Origin: an uncultured Lachnospiraceae bacterium
GTDB lineage: Bacteria; Bacillota; Clostridia; Lachnospirales; Lachnospiraceae
Length of the DNA stretch: 64,000 nt
Reading direction: 5' to 3'
Assembly (NCBI GenBank): GCA_910589105.1
Contig: CAJUST010000004.1
Coordinates: 71,936-135,935 of the forward strand
The notes beneath the pieces were generated by a model. The model was not told the DNA's origin and did no database searches. It saw only the letters and a list, made by a program, of their open reading frames with translations. The position numbers and the translations under genes are program-made. Shown here piece by piece: positions 50,439 through 59,086 of the stretch; within the stretch, counting starts at the first letter, position 1, and each line of letters begins with the position of its first letter.

Positions 50439-51923
50439 CTATTTCTTTCTCACACGTCCATATAATTCCGTGTATTTTCGCGTTTTTCTCGCCAACTGCG
50501 GCGTAATGTCTTCTTTCCTAGCTCTCCATTTCCAGTTATTCCCAAGCGTGGACGGCGTATTCATACGCGCCGCGCTGCCAAGCCCAAGGATATCCTGCAT
50601 TGTCACTATTGCAAGATCGCTGACGCTCGCCCATGCGCCGCGCATCATGCCCCAATGGTATCCTTCTTCTTTTGACAGATTCAAATAATTCTTTGCATAA
50701 GCCACGCTCTCTTTCGGCGCTGTCTTCATCCAGCCCAAAATCGTGTCATTGTCATGCGTTCCCGTATATACGACACAATGATGCCCATATGAATGTGGGA
50801 TATAGTCACTTTCCTCCCTAGAATCAAATGCAAACTGAAGCACCTTCATTCCCGGAAAACCGGAATCCTGAACCATTTGTATCACGGAAGGAGTTAAAAA
50901 TCCCAAATCCTCTACAATAATATTTAACTTCCCAAGCGTCTCCTCCAGCCTCCGAAACAGTTCCATGCCCGGCCCTTCTCTCCAAACGCCGTTTTTTGCC
51001 GTATCTGCATTTGCCGGAATCGCATAATAAGAATCAAAACCGCGGAAATGATCAATTCGGACTACGTCATAGAGAGCCGCCATCGCCCGAATGCGGTTTG
51101 TCCACCAACGGTAGCCGTCCTGCTTCATCACATCCCAACGGAAAAGCGGATTTCCCCAAAGCTGGCCGTCCTCGGAAAATGCATCCGGCGGACATCCTGC
51201 CACTTCAACCGGAACAAGATTTTCGTCCAGATAAAACTGCCCCGGATCAGCCCAAACGTCAGCGCTGTCATAAGCGACATAAATCGGAACGTCCCCAATA
51301 ATCTGTATCCCTTTTTCATTTGCATATTCCTTTAAACTGCTCCACTGTTGAAAGAACAAATACTGAAGCATTTTATAGAAATAAATCTCTGTTGCAAACG
51401 TCGTCCGCACTGTCTCTAACGCATCTGGCTCACGAAAACGGTACTCCCGCTTCCATTTGTCCCATGAATCTCCTCCATGGGCGTCTTTTAAGGCCATAAA
51501 CATTGCATAATCCTCTAGCCACTGCGCTTCTTTTTCACAAAACTCTGAAAAGTTATCCGGTTCTTTTTTGCTAAAACGGGTGTAGGCTTTTTTTAGCAAA
51601 TCGTAACGGTTTTTGTAGAGGACGCCAAAATCCGCTTCCACTGCGCTTGCGCCCCAGTCATAAGAATCGCATTCTTTTTTTGTCAATAATCCTTCTTTAC
51701 AAAGTGTCTTTAAGTCAATAAAATAGGGATTGCCCGCAAAACTTGAAAATGACTGATATGGAGAATCTCCATAGCTTGTCGGGCATATCGGAAGAATCTG
51801 CCAAAAGGACTGCCCCGCCTTTTCCAAAAAATCGACAAATCTACGGGCTTCCCTGCCGAAAGTCCCAATTCCGTATTCTGACGGCAGGGACGAAATGTGC
51901 ATTAAAATGCCGCTTGCTCTCAT
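50439..51923 (-). CDS. malQ: 4-alpha-glucanotransferase (amylomaltase)
   Basis: GH77 enzyme that disproportionates maltodextrins, used in glycogen or maltose metabolism. 494 residues, normal for the family. Visible are MRASGILMHISSLPSEYGIG, QILPICPTSYGDSPYQSFSSFAGNPYFI, the nucleophile region YDVVRIDHFRGFDSYY (Asp near 295), the acid/base Glu in IIVEDLGFLTPSV and VVYTGTHDNDTILGW. GGAGG precedes the ATG. It lies downstream of leuS with a hairpin between them, so is probably transcribed separately. Confidence 0.96.
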   Translation of the reverse strand: MRASGILMHISSLPSEYGIGTFGREARRFVDFLEKAGQSFWQILPICPTSYGDSPYQSFSSFAGNPYFIDLKTLCKEGLLTKKECDSYDWGASAVEADFGVLYKNRYDLLKKAYTRFSKKEPDNFSEFCEKEAQWLEDYAMFMALKDAHGGDSWDKWKREYRFREPDALETVRTTFATEIYFYKMLQYLFFQQWSSLKEYANEKGIQIIGDVPIYVAYDSADVWADPGQFYLDENLVPVEVAGCPPDAFSEDGQLWGNPLFRWDVMKQDGYRWWTNRIRAMAALYDVVRIDHFRGFDSYYAIPANADTAKNGVWREGPGMELFRRLEETLGKLNIIVEDLGFLTPSVIQMVQDSGFPGMKVLQFAFDSREESDYIPHSYGHHCVVYTGTHDNDTILGWMKTAPKESVAYAKNYLNLSKEEGYHWGMMRGAWASVSDLAIVTMQDILGLGSAARMNTPSTLGNNWKWRARKEDITPQLARKTRKYTELYGRVRKK

Positions 51924-51956
51924 CTTTTTTCCCTCCTAGTCTTAAAAGTATAATGA

Positions 51957-51997
51957 ACAGCTTCCACCCAGCTATAATTTTACTGAATGGAAGCTGT
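51957..51997. terminator. Hairpin between leuS and malQ
   Basis: Arms ACAGCTTCCA and TGGAAGCTGT (51957-51997), perfect over ten bp. The T run is on the plus-strand side; on the minus strand, the direction of leuS, the stem is followed only by TCATTATAC, so termination of leuS may be partial. Confidence 0.6.
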
Positions 51998-52006
51998 TTT
52001 TATCCC

Positions 52007-54418
52007 TTATTTTACCACAACATTTAAAATCTTATTTGGCACATAGATTTCACGGACAATGGTTCCTGTCAGTTTTTTGCCCAATGCTTCTTTGCCTTTC
52101 GCAAGAGCTTCCTCTTTTGCGCAATCCTTTGGCAGTGTAACGGTTACTTTTGTTTTCCCGTTTATTTGAACGGCAATTTCCACTTCGTCATCTTCCATGT
52201 CCTTTTTATTATAAGTTGGCCAACCATGATGGAATACAGAACCTTCCTGCCCTAATCCGCTCCAGAGTTCTTCGCCAATATGCGGGGCAAACGGAGCAAG
52301 CAGGCGGACGAACGTTAATAATGTTTCTTTGTCAACGCCGCCTTTTTTGGAAAGTTCAATCAGTTTATTGTTATATTCCATAAAGCCCGACACAACTGTA
52401 TTTAAACTGAAACTTTCTAACCTGTTTGTAATGTCATAGACAAGCTTGTTCCGGATTTTCTTTAGCTCTTTTGTCTCTTTGGCGTCTTTGTCCTTATTTT
52501 CCATGACAAGATTATAAAATCTTGCCATAAAACGGTAAACGCCGTCAATTCCCCTGTCGTCCCATTCGGAATCCAATTCCGGCGGGCCTACAAAAAGCTC
52601 GTATAAACGCAAAGAATCACATCCATAATCCCGAACTAAGTCATCTGGCGATACGACGTTTCCTTTGGATTTGCTCATTTTAATGCCGTTTTTTCCGGTA
52701 ATCATGCCTTGATTAAAGAGTTTGGTAAACGGCTCGTCAAAGTCTACGGCTCCTATATCGTTTAAAAATTTCGTATAGAATCTTGAATAGAGCAAATGCA
52801 AAACGGCATGTTCCACGCCGCCAATATACATATCCACAGGCAGATATTTGTTTGCTTTTTCTTTGCTGACAAGTTCTTTGTCATTCTTGCTATCCACATA
52901 ACGCAAGAAATACCATGAAGAACCCGCCCACTGCGGCATGGTGTTTGTCTCACGTTTGGCAGGTTTGCCGCAGTTTGGGCAAGTTGTGTTGACCCAGCTT
53001 TCTATATCTGCAAGAGGAGATTCCCCTGTGCCTGTCGGCTGGTAGGATTCTACGTCCGGCAACAGAAGTGGAAGGTCTTGTTCCGGCACGGCAACCGGCC
53101 CGCATTCCGGGCAGTGGATAACCGGAATCGGTTCCCCCCAATAACGCTGGCGGGAAAATACCCAGTCACGCAGTTTGTAATTCGTCGTCTTTTTGCCAAA
53201 TCCTTTTTGTTCAATTAGTTCCGGAGCTTTTAATTTCAGCTCTGCAGATTCCATTCCGTTCCAATCGCCCGAATTTATCATTGTGCCTGCCGCTTCCGTG
53301 TAGGCTTCCGTCATGTTTTCGATTTCTTTGCCGTCTTTTGCAATAACCTGAATAACCGGAAGGCCGAATTTTTTTGCAAACTCAAAATCACGGTCATCAT
53401 GCGCAGGCACGCACATAATTGCGCCTGTCCCATAATCCGCCAACACATAATCAGAAAGCCAAATCGGGACTTTTGCGCCGTTTAATGGGTTGATGGCATA
53501 ACTTCCGGTAAAAACGCCCGTCTTTTCTTTGTCCTGTAAACGGTCGACTGAGGATTTCAGGGAAGCCTGATAGATATATTCTTCAACTGCCGCGCGCTGC
53601 GCTTCTGTCGCTAAGTCCTTCGCAAGCGCGTGTTCCGGCGCAAGCGCCATAAATGTCGCGCCATATAAGGTATCGGGACGCGTCGTATAGACTGTGATGT
53701 GGTCTTCTTTTCCATCTATTTTAAAATCCACTGCCGCGCCGTGGCTTTTTCCGATCCAGTCCGCCTGCATTTTTTTAACTTTTTCAGGCCAGTCTAGCTT
53801 GTCTAAATCAGCTAACAGGCGATCGGCGTAAGCTGTAATTTTTAGCATCCATTGTTTTAAATTTTTCTTTGTCACGTCTGCGCCACAGCGTTCGCATTTG
53901 CCGTTTACAACTTCCTCGTTGGCAAGCCCTGTCTTACAAGACGGGCACCAGTTAATCGGCATTTCTTTTTCATACGCAAGGCCGCGTTCAAACATTTTGA
54001 CGAAAATCCATTGCGTCCATTTATAAAATTCCGGATCTGTCGTATTGACTTCCATGTCCCAGTCATAAATTGCGGCAATTTCCTGAATCTGTTCTTTTAT
54101 TTTAGAAACATTGTCCGCGGTGGATTTTGACGGGTGGATTCCCATTTTAATTGCATAATTTTCCGCCGGAAGCCCAAATGCATCCCAGCCCATTGGGTGG
54201 ATCACATAGTAATTTTGCATCAGTTTGTAACGGCTCCAGACGTCGGAGATCACATATCCCCTCCAATGCCCGACATGCAGCCCATTTCCGGACGGATAGG
54301 GGAACATATCCAGACAATAGTATTTTTCTTTCTTTCCATCGTTGGTATTTATTGGGTTTTCTTCCCAGTGTTTCCGCCATTTTTCTTCAATGGCCCTGTG
54401 ATTATAAGGCGCTGCCAT
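52007..54418 (-). CDS. leuS: Leucyl-tRNA synthetase
   Basis: Class I synthetase charging tRNA-Leu, 803 residues, the bacterial length. HIGH-type motif FPYPSGNGLHVGHWRGY (near residue 40), zinc-like CPSCKTGLANEEVVNGKCERC, CP1 editing domain with TTRPDTLYGATFMALAPEH, second metal knuckle CPECGPVAVPE, and KMSKS in GIKMSKSKGNVVSPDDLV (near 580). The C-terminal domain has VQINGKTKVTVTLPK. GGGAGG lies nine bases before the ATG. Unlike pheST no T-box was found; a hairpin-T leader is present instead. Confidence 0.97.
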   Translation of the reverse strand: MAAPYNHRAIEEKWRKHWEENPINTNDGKKEKYYCLDMFPYPSGNGLHVGHWRGYVISDVWSRYKLMQNYYVIHPMGWDAFGLPAENYAIKMGIHPSKSTADNVSKIKEQIQEIAAIYDWDMEVNTTDPEFYKWTQWIFVKMFERGLAYEKEMPINWCPSCKTGLANEEVVNGKCERCGADVTKKNLKQWMLKITAYADRLLADLDKLDWPEKVKKMQADWIGKSHGAAVDFKIDGKEDHITVYTTRPDTLYGATFMALAPEHALAKDLATEAQRAAVEEYIYQASLKSSVDRLQDKEKTGVFTGSYAINPLNGAKVPIWLSDYVLADYGTGAIMCVPAHDDRDFEFAKKFGLPVIQVIAKDGKEIENMTEAYTEAAGTMINSGDWNGMESAELKLKAPELIEQKGFGKKTTNYKLRDWVFSRQRYWGEPIPVIHCPECGPVAVPEQDLPLLLPDVESYQPTGTGESPLADIESWVNTTCPNCGKPAKRETNTMPQWAGSSWYFLRYVDSKNDKELVSKEKANKYLPVDMYIGGVEHAVLHLLYSRFYTKFLNDIGAVDFDEPFTKLFNQGMITGKNGIKMSKSKGNVVSPDDLVRDYGCDSLRLYELFVGPPELDSEWDDRGIDGVYRFMARFYNLVMENKDKDAKETKELKKIRNKLVYDITNRLESFSLNTVVSGFMEYNNKLIELSKKGGVDKETLLTFVRLLAPFAPHIGEELWSGLGQEGSVFHHGWPTYNKKDMEDDEVEIAVQINGKTKVTVTLPKDCAKEEALAKGKEALGKKLTGTIVREIYVPNKILNVVVK

Positions 54419-54461
54419 ATTGCTCCCTCCCTGTCATTTATTTTAATATCTTGTATCCATA

Positions 54462-54507
54462 TAAAAAACCCGACGGTATGAATTGAAATATTTCCTGTCG
54501 GGTTTTT
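54462..54507 (-). terminator. Terminator-like hairpin in the leuS leader
   Basis: Arms AAAAACCCGACAGG and CCGTCGGGTTTTTT around an 18-base AT-rich loop. On the minus strand it lies between the predicted leuS start site (about 54516) and the ATG at 54418, ending with TTTTTT. Placed so close to the start it would work as an attenuator or as an RNA-stabilising 5' hairpin; no antiterminator pairing is evident. Confidence 0.65.
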
Positions 54508-54522
54508 AACATACTCTATAAA

Positions 54523-54550
54523 ATTTTATCATAAGAGAGGAATTTGTCAA
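54523..54550 (-). promoter_or_regulatory. Promoter of leuS
   Basis: Minus-strand TTGACA (54545-54550) and TAAAAT (54523-54528) with a 16-bp spacer. The start would fall within ten bases of the leader hairpin. Confidence 0.7.
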
Positions 54551-54815
54551 GGTTTGACATTCTATATATCGCCTCTTTACTCCATATATATATGCGATTG
54601 ACCGCGATTGTCTTTTGTATTTCATTGATATTTGGCGCAGCGGCATTTCCTTTACAATTTAAACCTCATCTTATAATCTTATACAATAGCAATAAATTCT
54701 TTTTTCAGACTGATTTTATAAAACAGCTTTTTCTGTCTCCTGTCAATATCATTTTACAAATTTAACGTATAAAAATTTGCTCAAGTTAGGGTATAAAAAA
54801 TATCTTTATTATAAA
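54551..54815. other. AT-rich non-coding gap
   Basis: About 265 bp between the leuS promoter and the end of the next secreted-protein gene. I see no gene, no T-box motif and no strong hairpin; the terminator expected after the 54816 gene is not recognisable. Confidence 0.5.
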
Positions 54816-56564
54816 TTATAAGCGTTTTACAGTTACATTTTTACTGTTAGACCATTCTGAATCGTACTTATTTCCGTTTACTGTCTGGTATGTCCGAATC
54901 CTGACATAATATTTTTTTCCTGCTTTTAATTTTCCAATGCTAAGTTTTGTATTTGAGGATTTCTTCACTGTCTTTGTCTTGGTTGTTTTCTTCGTGAACT
55001 TTTTGCTGGTCGAGTATTGAAGCTGGTAGCCTTTTGTCTGGCTTGTCTGCTTTTTCCATTTTACCTGAATGCCTTTGTTTTGGGCTTTGACATTGGTAAT
55101 ACGCGTTGCCTGTGGAATTATGTCAAAGTTTCTTACAAGCGCTCCTGAGTAGTTTCCTTTAAATGTAATGACTGCGGACGCTGTTCCGACAGATTCATTG
55201 TTTTGATAGGACACGGTATAATTTTTAGAATCAATTTTCTTTCCGGCAGAATCCAAAACTGTAATTGCGGGCTGTTTTTTCTTTCCGTCATAGGTGTATT
55301 TTTTCTGGCTGACGGAAGCGGACAAAATCCGGTTGATGGCTGTATTGCTTTGGACGAAGCCGCAGAGCTTACATTTCTTTTGTATGCCGCCATTTTTGGA
55401 ATCCGTTGCTTTTGTAACAAATATTTGAATGTTATGGTTTGTTTTTGCCAGCGCGCTTCCTGTTTCAATTTGTTTCAGGCAGTCTTTACACCATTTGTCG
55501 CCGGAATAGCCTGCCGCCTGACAGGTCGGTTTTTTCTGCCTTCTTAATTCTGTATGCGTATGGCGGCAATCTGGCATATTTGGCTGATCTCCCTCTGCCA
55601 GAGACCAAAGATCAGAGAACAGATTAATATGCAAAGCTGGCGCAACTGAGAGCATTACATCACAATCAATAAGAACTTCGGAGCCATCTTGATTAACCAC
55701 TCCATCAGAATTAACGTCCATAGCATCATAATTGCTCATGCCGGGTGAGCGCAGCCACCACCAACAGTATTCATATCCTTCGACGTTCCAGTCTCTATCG
55801 GCTCCTCTTGCATGCGCATAATCACTTGTTTCAAAACGACGGCTTACAGACCATACATTAATATCTTCGCAGAATCCATTATTTTTTTCTGCAATTTCTC
55901 CGCCAGACAATAAGTAGACTTTATCCTCGGTATTATTTCCACCTGCTGTTCCATACTTCGGATTATCTTCATTTACTACCGTCTGCCTAATAACTGCATC
56001 TTGTTCCTTTTCACTGAATGCCATATTGTAAAAATCATTGTTCAGCCAGTTTCGGAGTGTAGAGTTTTCCCATGTAACAGGCTCAAGAAAATCATTATAA
56101 TCTTTACAGTCTATTCCTTTGTCCGCTATGACGAACAATGTAGAACCGTTATTTTGCAATACACGCCATTTTATGCTCTCCCATTTAAAGTACCGGTATT
56201 CACTGTCTCCAAAATCTCCATCATAATTCATATCACTTTTACTGATTCTCCGGTATTTTACGCCATTCACCCATGCATCTTTATTTGCATCATAAGATGC
56301 CCCTGTAATGGCAGAAGTCAGGGCGCTTCCGGTCACTTCCGCCTGCGGATAACTGCCAAAATACACATAGCTCCAGTCAGTCATATCCGTACCGTCATCT
56401 TTTTTCGTGCAGTGGTGCGCCGGATTTTTCGGCAGTTCCCTCTCTGTCATCTGCCTCTCCGCTGTCTCTGCCCTCACTAAACTCTCTGGCATTGCCACAA
56501 GCATTGCCGACATCAGTAGAAGCATTAGAAATTTCTGCGCTTTTCTTTTCCGTTTCTCTTTCAT
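54816..56564 (-). CDS. Secreted DUF6273 protein with C-terminal fibronectin-type-III-like domain
   Basis: A 582-residue exported protein of unknown function. The start at 56564 (AAGGAG upstream) gives a signal peptide KFLMLLLMSAMLVAMPES; the longer frame to 56657 is unlikely. Residues about 60-330 match the DUF6273 pattern: VYFGSYPQAEVTG, YFKWESIKWRVLQNNGSTLFVI, TWENSTLRNWLNNDFYNMAF, VYLLS, YCWWWLRSPG. Then a CxxC-containing piece (KWCKDCLKQ, KKCKLCG), a YTYDGKKKQPAITVLDSAGK module and an Fn3-like end (GYQLQYSTSKKFTKKTTKTK, KYYVRIRTYQ). Proteins of this type are thought to display adhesive modules on gut clostridia; no wall anchor is visible. Confidence 0.85.
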   Translation of the reverse strand: MKEKRKRKAQKFLMLLLMSAMLVAMPESLVRAETAERQMTERELPKNPAHHCTKKDDGTDMTDWSYVYFGSYPQAEVTGSALTSAITGASYDANKDAWVNGVKYRRISKSDMNYDGDFGDSEYRYFKWESIKWRVLQNNGSTLFVIADKGIDCKDYNDFLEPVTWENSTLRNWLNNDFYNMAFSEKEQDAVIRQTVVNEDNPKYGTAGGNNTEDKVYLLSGGEIAEKNNGFCEDINVWSVSRRFETSDYAHARGADRDWNVEGYEYCWWWLRSPGMSNYDAMDVNSDGVVNQDGSEVLIDCDVMLSVAPALHINLFSDLWSLAEGDQPNMPDCRHTHTELRRQKKPTCQAAGYSGDKWCKDCLKQIETGSALAKTNHNIQIFVTKATDSKNGGIQKKCKLCGFVQSNTAINRILSASVSQKKYTYDGKKKQPAITVLDSAGKKIDSKNYTVSYQNNESVGTASAVITFKGNYSGALVRNFDIIPQATRITNVKAQNKGIQVKWKKQTSQTKGYQLQYSTSKKFTKKTTKTKTVKKSSNTKLSIGKLKAGKKYYVRIRTYQTVNGNKYDSEWSNSKNVTVKRL

Positions 56565-56751
56565 CTTGCTCTCCTTCCTTTTCTGACTGAATTTTCTCTT
56601 TTTCTTTATTGAATACAAAATCATAGCGCCAAGCTCAAAAATATTATACCATTTCAAAAACCCTCCTATATAAAACCATTACAAATTCATCTCCATAAAC
56701 CAACACAATTTCTATATACTCTAACGCTGTTATTTAAATTGATATAATTAT

Positions 56752-57160
56752 TTACATCAACTGCATAACCCTAGCTTCAAGTTCCCTTAATTCATCTAAT
56801 GATAATAAAGGAACACATAGGGCTATTTCATCAAGTGATAATTTTCCCATTTTTATTATTCTTTCCGCTGTTTCTCTATTTGCGTTATACCTTTCGCTTT
56901 TGATAAACAATTTCATAATTAATCTGTTATTCATAAAACAATCTCATCGGAATCGTAACAACTACCTTTTCTCTCTCAAGCAAATATTCTCTTAAAACAT
57001 TTCTGTCCTTGCATATGCGGATTGTTTCCGTAACAGCCTCCTCGTCATTCCATGCTGTTTTGTCTGCTCGTAAAAAACTTTGCAGAAAATAAATGTACTT
57101 ATTAATGGTGTCGTCTTTATCACTTTGCTTCTGTTTTATATCGTCCTGCGCTATAACGCT
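56752..57160 (-). pseudogene. Remnant of PD-(D/E)xK nuclease-family (Rpn-like) transposase
   Basis: Two overlapping minus-strand frames look like one broken C-terminal region. The first, without a start, reads DKDDTINKYIYFLQSF ... ICKDRNVLREYLLEREKVVV and stops at 56927; the second (56752-56934, 60 residues) ends KLSLDEIALCVPLLSLDELR. That ending is what I know from Rpn/PD-(D/E)xK nuclease family transposases of Lachnospiraceae. The catalytic N-terminal domain is absent. Confidence 0.6.
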
Positions 57161-57362
57161 TCAATTTCTAAAAATCCATACTTATAGAATTGCTAATGTT
57201 CCATAAGATGCAGCAAAAGGTATGATATAACTTTCTCTTAACACACTTCAATTATACAAAAAAAAGCCTGTCTTTACAATAAATTTCTTTCTCTGTCCAT
57301 TTCGCTTTATTCTATTGTTGGTTCTTGCCATTACAGTTAATAACTTCCGCATTTGCGTTCCC

Positions 57363-57485
57363 TCACTTGTCCAGATATATCTGCCGTCCCGGCACTCCCA
57401 TTTTAAGCAGCGCCGCTCTCTGCCGTTCCTCGTTTTGTTCTTTTGTAGATACCCGCATGTATCCATATATCTTTTGTGATTCCAT
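57363..57485 (-). pseudogene. N-terminal fragment of a serine recombinase (resolvase/invertase)
   Basis: Forty codons starting at 57485 (GGGGG upstream) read ESQKIYGYMRVSTKEQNEER then QRAALLKMGVPGRQIYLDK before TGA. YxRVSTxEQN with the catalytic Ser is the resolvase N-terminal signature; an intact protein has 180 or more residues. The overlapping 72-codon frame from 57466 is a shadow of this fragment. Confidence 0.8.
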
Positions 57486-57516
57486 TCTAAACCCCCTATG
57501 TCAAAATTTGTTATGC

Positions 57517-57553
57517 AAAAAACCGCCGCGCAGTTTCTATCCCTGCGCGACGG
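57517..57553 (-). terminator. Terminator of the propeller-protein gene
   Basis: Minus-strand arms CCGTCGCGCAG and CTGCGCGGCGG followed by TTTTTT. It lies 25 bp after the stop of the gene at 57578 and just before the resolvase fragment. Confidence 0.85.
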
Positions 57554-57577
57554 TCGGATTCTTTTCCATATGAAATT

Positions 57578-58939
57578 TTAATGCTGCGCAAAAATCGAAT
57601 TGACTGACACCGCGAGCACTTTATCAATCGGCGCAACGCTTTTTCCCTTGCCGTCTGTGCCTTCCAGATATTTTTCTCCTGCCGACTCAAACAAAACATA
57701 AATCTGTCCGTCACATAGTTCAATTTCTTCCGAACACGGCGGCATTTCAATTTTAATCATCGGCTGGTTTGGCTTTTGATCCATTTTGTCCGCCGATTCA
57801 TATACTTTCAGATAAGAAGATTTTGTCCTGCCATAAGATGCGCTGAGGTAAACAACGCCTTCTTTATCAAAGGCGATTCCCTGCACTTTATCTGGAATCC
57901 GGTAGCTGTTTTCCTGCCGAAGTCCGTTTTCATCTACGGTATAGGCAGTGACTTTTGATGTGAAAATTTTCGTATGGGTGGCGACCCATAATTTCCCATC
58001 ATGGTATGCGATACAAGACGGTGGATTTGCCACCTGATATTCTTTGAATTTTCCGGAACAGTCCACGACGGACTGCGGGCGTTTTTGAACCATTTCTTTT
58101 ATAAATCGGCTGGGAATACATTCCAACGTATTGTTGTCAGAATTGCAGACCCAGACATTCGTTCCGTCGTAAGCCACTCCCCCCAGATGGCTTTCCTTTG
58201 TCATTCCAAGTGTGACAAGATATACGCCTGTTTCACGTTCAAACACATGTAGACAGCCCAAGCTGTCCCCGCTGCCGCTATGGGAACTGACGAGCAGATA
58301 GTCTTCTGTCATGCAGATTCCCTGCGGGCACTGGCTGGTATCGGTAATCCGGTTTTTTCGCATATCGTCTTCCCTTGTCGAAGGCATGCCCGGAATTTTT
58401 ACCTGCGTCAAGAAGGAATACGCGCAGTTTTTTAGTTTTTTACTGACTGCGCGGTATGCCGTCTGGTTTTGGTACGGATACATCTGGATATTGTAATCGC
58501 CGTCAATGCGTTTCGTCCATTTCGCGTAAAGCGTATAACTTCCCGCCTGTCCCTGTGTAATCCGGCTGATTTTCTTTGTAAAGCTGCTGTCGAGATACCA
58601 GCCTGAAAAATTATAGCCTTCCCTGCTTGGGGAATACAGGCTGACCGGCAAATCCTCTTTCTTGTATTTGAGAGGATTTGCGCCAGACTGTACGCCGCCA
58701 TTCAGAAAATATTGAATTTCATATTCATCGAACGATTCACTGCTTCGATCCGAAACCTGCCGTCTTGCCGCCATATGCCGGTACGCCTGTCTGCTGCCAT
58801 ACAATTCTCCGTCAAACAAATACACGCTAAAGCTCCCAAAACTTTCGGCCACACGGTCAGACGCCAGATTAAAAAACGTCGGCTTTTGAATCATCAAAAC
58901 TATTATCAGCAGCGCAGAAAAACATTTCTTCATACTCAT
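57578..58939 (-). CDS. Secreted InlB-repeat/beta-propeller protein
   Basis: A 453-residue exported protein: signal peptide KKCFSALLIIVLMIQKPTFF, then an InlB B-repeat (Flg_new) at about 72-145 (YFLNGGVQSG, REGYNFSGWYLDSSFTKK, YTLYAKWTKR), and from about 190 a six-bladed propeller-like region with repeats such as QGICMTEDYLLVSSHSG, GGVAYDGTNVWVCNSDN, SCIAYHDGKLWVATH and QGIAFDKEGVVYLSASYG. Such propellers bind ligands or proteins; no catalytic motif is seen. Length and modules fit a surface-bound adhesin-like protein. No wall anchor is visible. Confidence 0.82.
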   Translation of the reverse strand: MSMKKCFSALLIIVLMIQKPTFFNLASDRVAESFGSFSVYLFDGELYGSRQAYRHMAARRQVSDRSSESFDEYEIQYFLNGGVQSGANPLKYKKEDLPVSLYSPSREGYNFSGWYLDSSFTKKISRITQGQAGSYTLYAKWTKRIDGDYNIQMYPYQNQTAYRAVSKKLKNCAYSFLTQVKIPGMPSTREDDMRKNRITDTSQCPQGICMTEDYLLVSSHSGSGDSLGCLHVFERETGVYLVTLGMTKESHLGGVAYDGTNVWVCNSDNNTLECIPSRFIKEMVQKRPQSVVDCSGKFKEYQVANPPSCIAYHDGKLWVATHTKIFTSKVTAYTVDENGLRQENSYRIPDKVQGIAFDKEGVVYLSASYGRTKSSYLKVYESADKMDQKPNQPMIKIEMPPCSEEIELCDGQIYVLFESAGEKYLEGTDGKGKSVAPIDKVLAVSVNSIFAQH

Positions 58940-59086
58940 ACCCCTTTTCCAAAAAATGATTTCCGGTCTGTTTGTATAATAGTTTGCTGCCTCTTACTTT
59001 TTCTATTCTTTGTATCCTTTGGGCAAACTTACAATTTTTAACAGCGAATTTACCCAAAGCCTCTTTTTCATAATTTTCTTTTTAAT

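Noticed and set aside
54419..54815. T-box leader for leuS
   Set aside because: No GGGTGG antiterminator core or specifier layout was found; only a simple hairpin with a T run.
57248..57466. 72-codon minus-strand frame (MDTCGYLQ...)
   Set aside because: It overlaps the resolvase fragment in another frame; the resolvase frame has a clear family signature and a better start.
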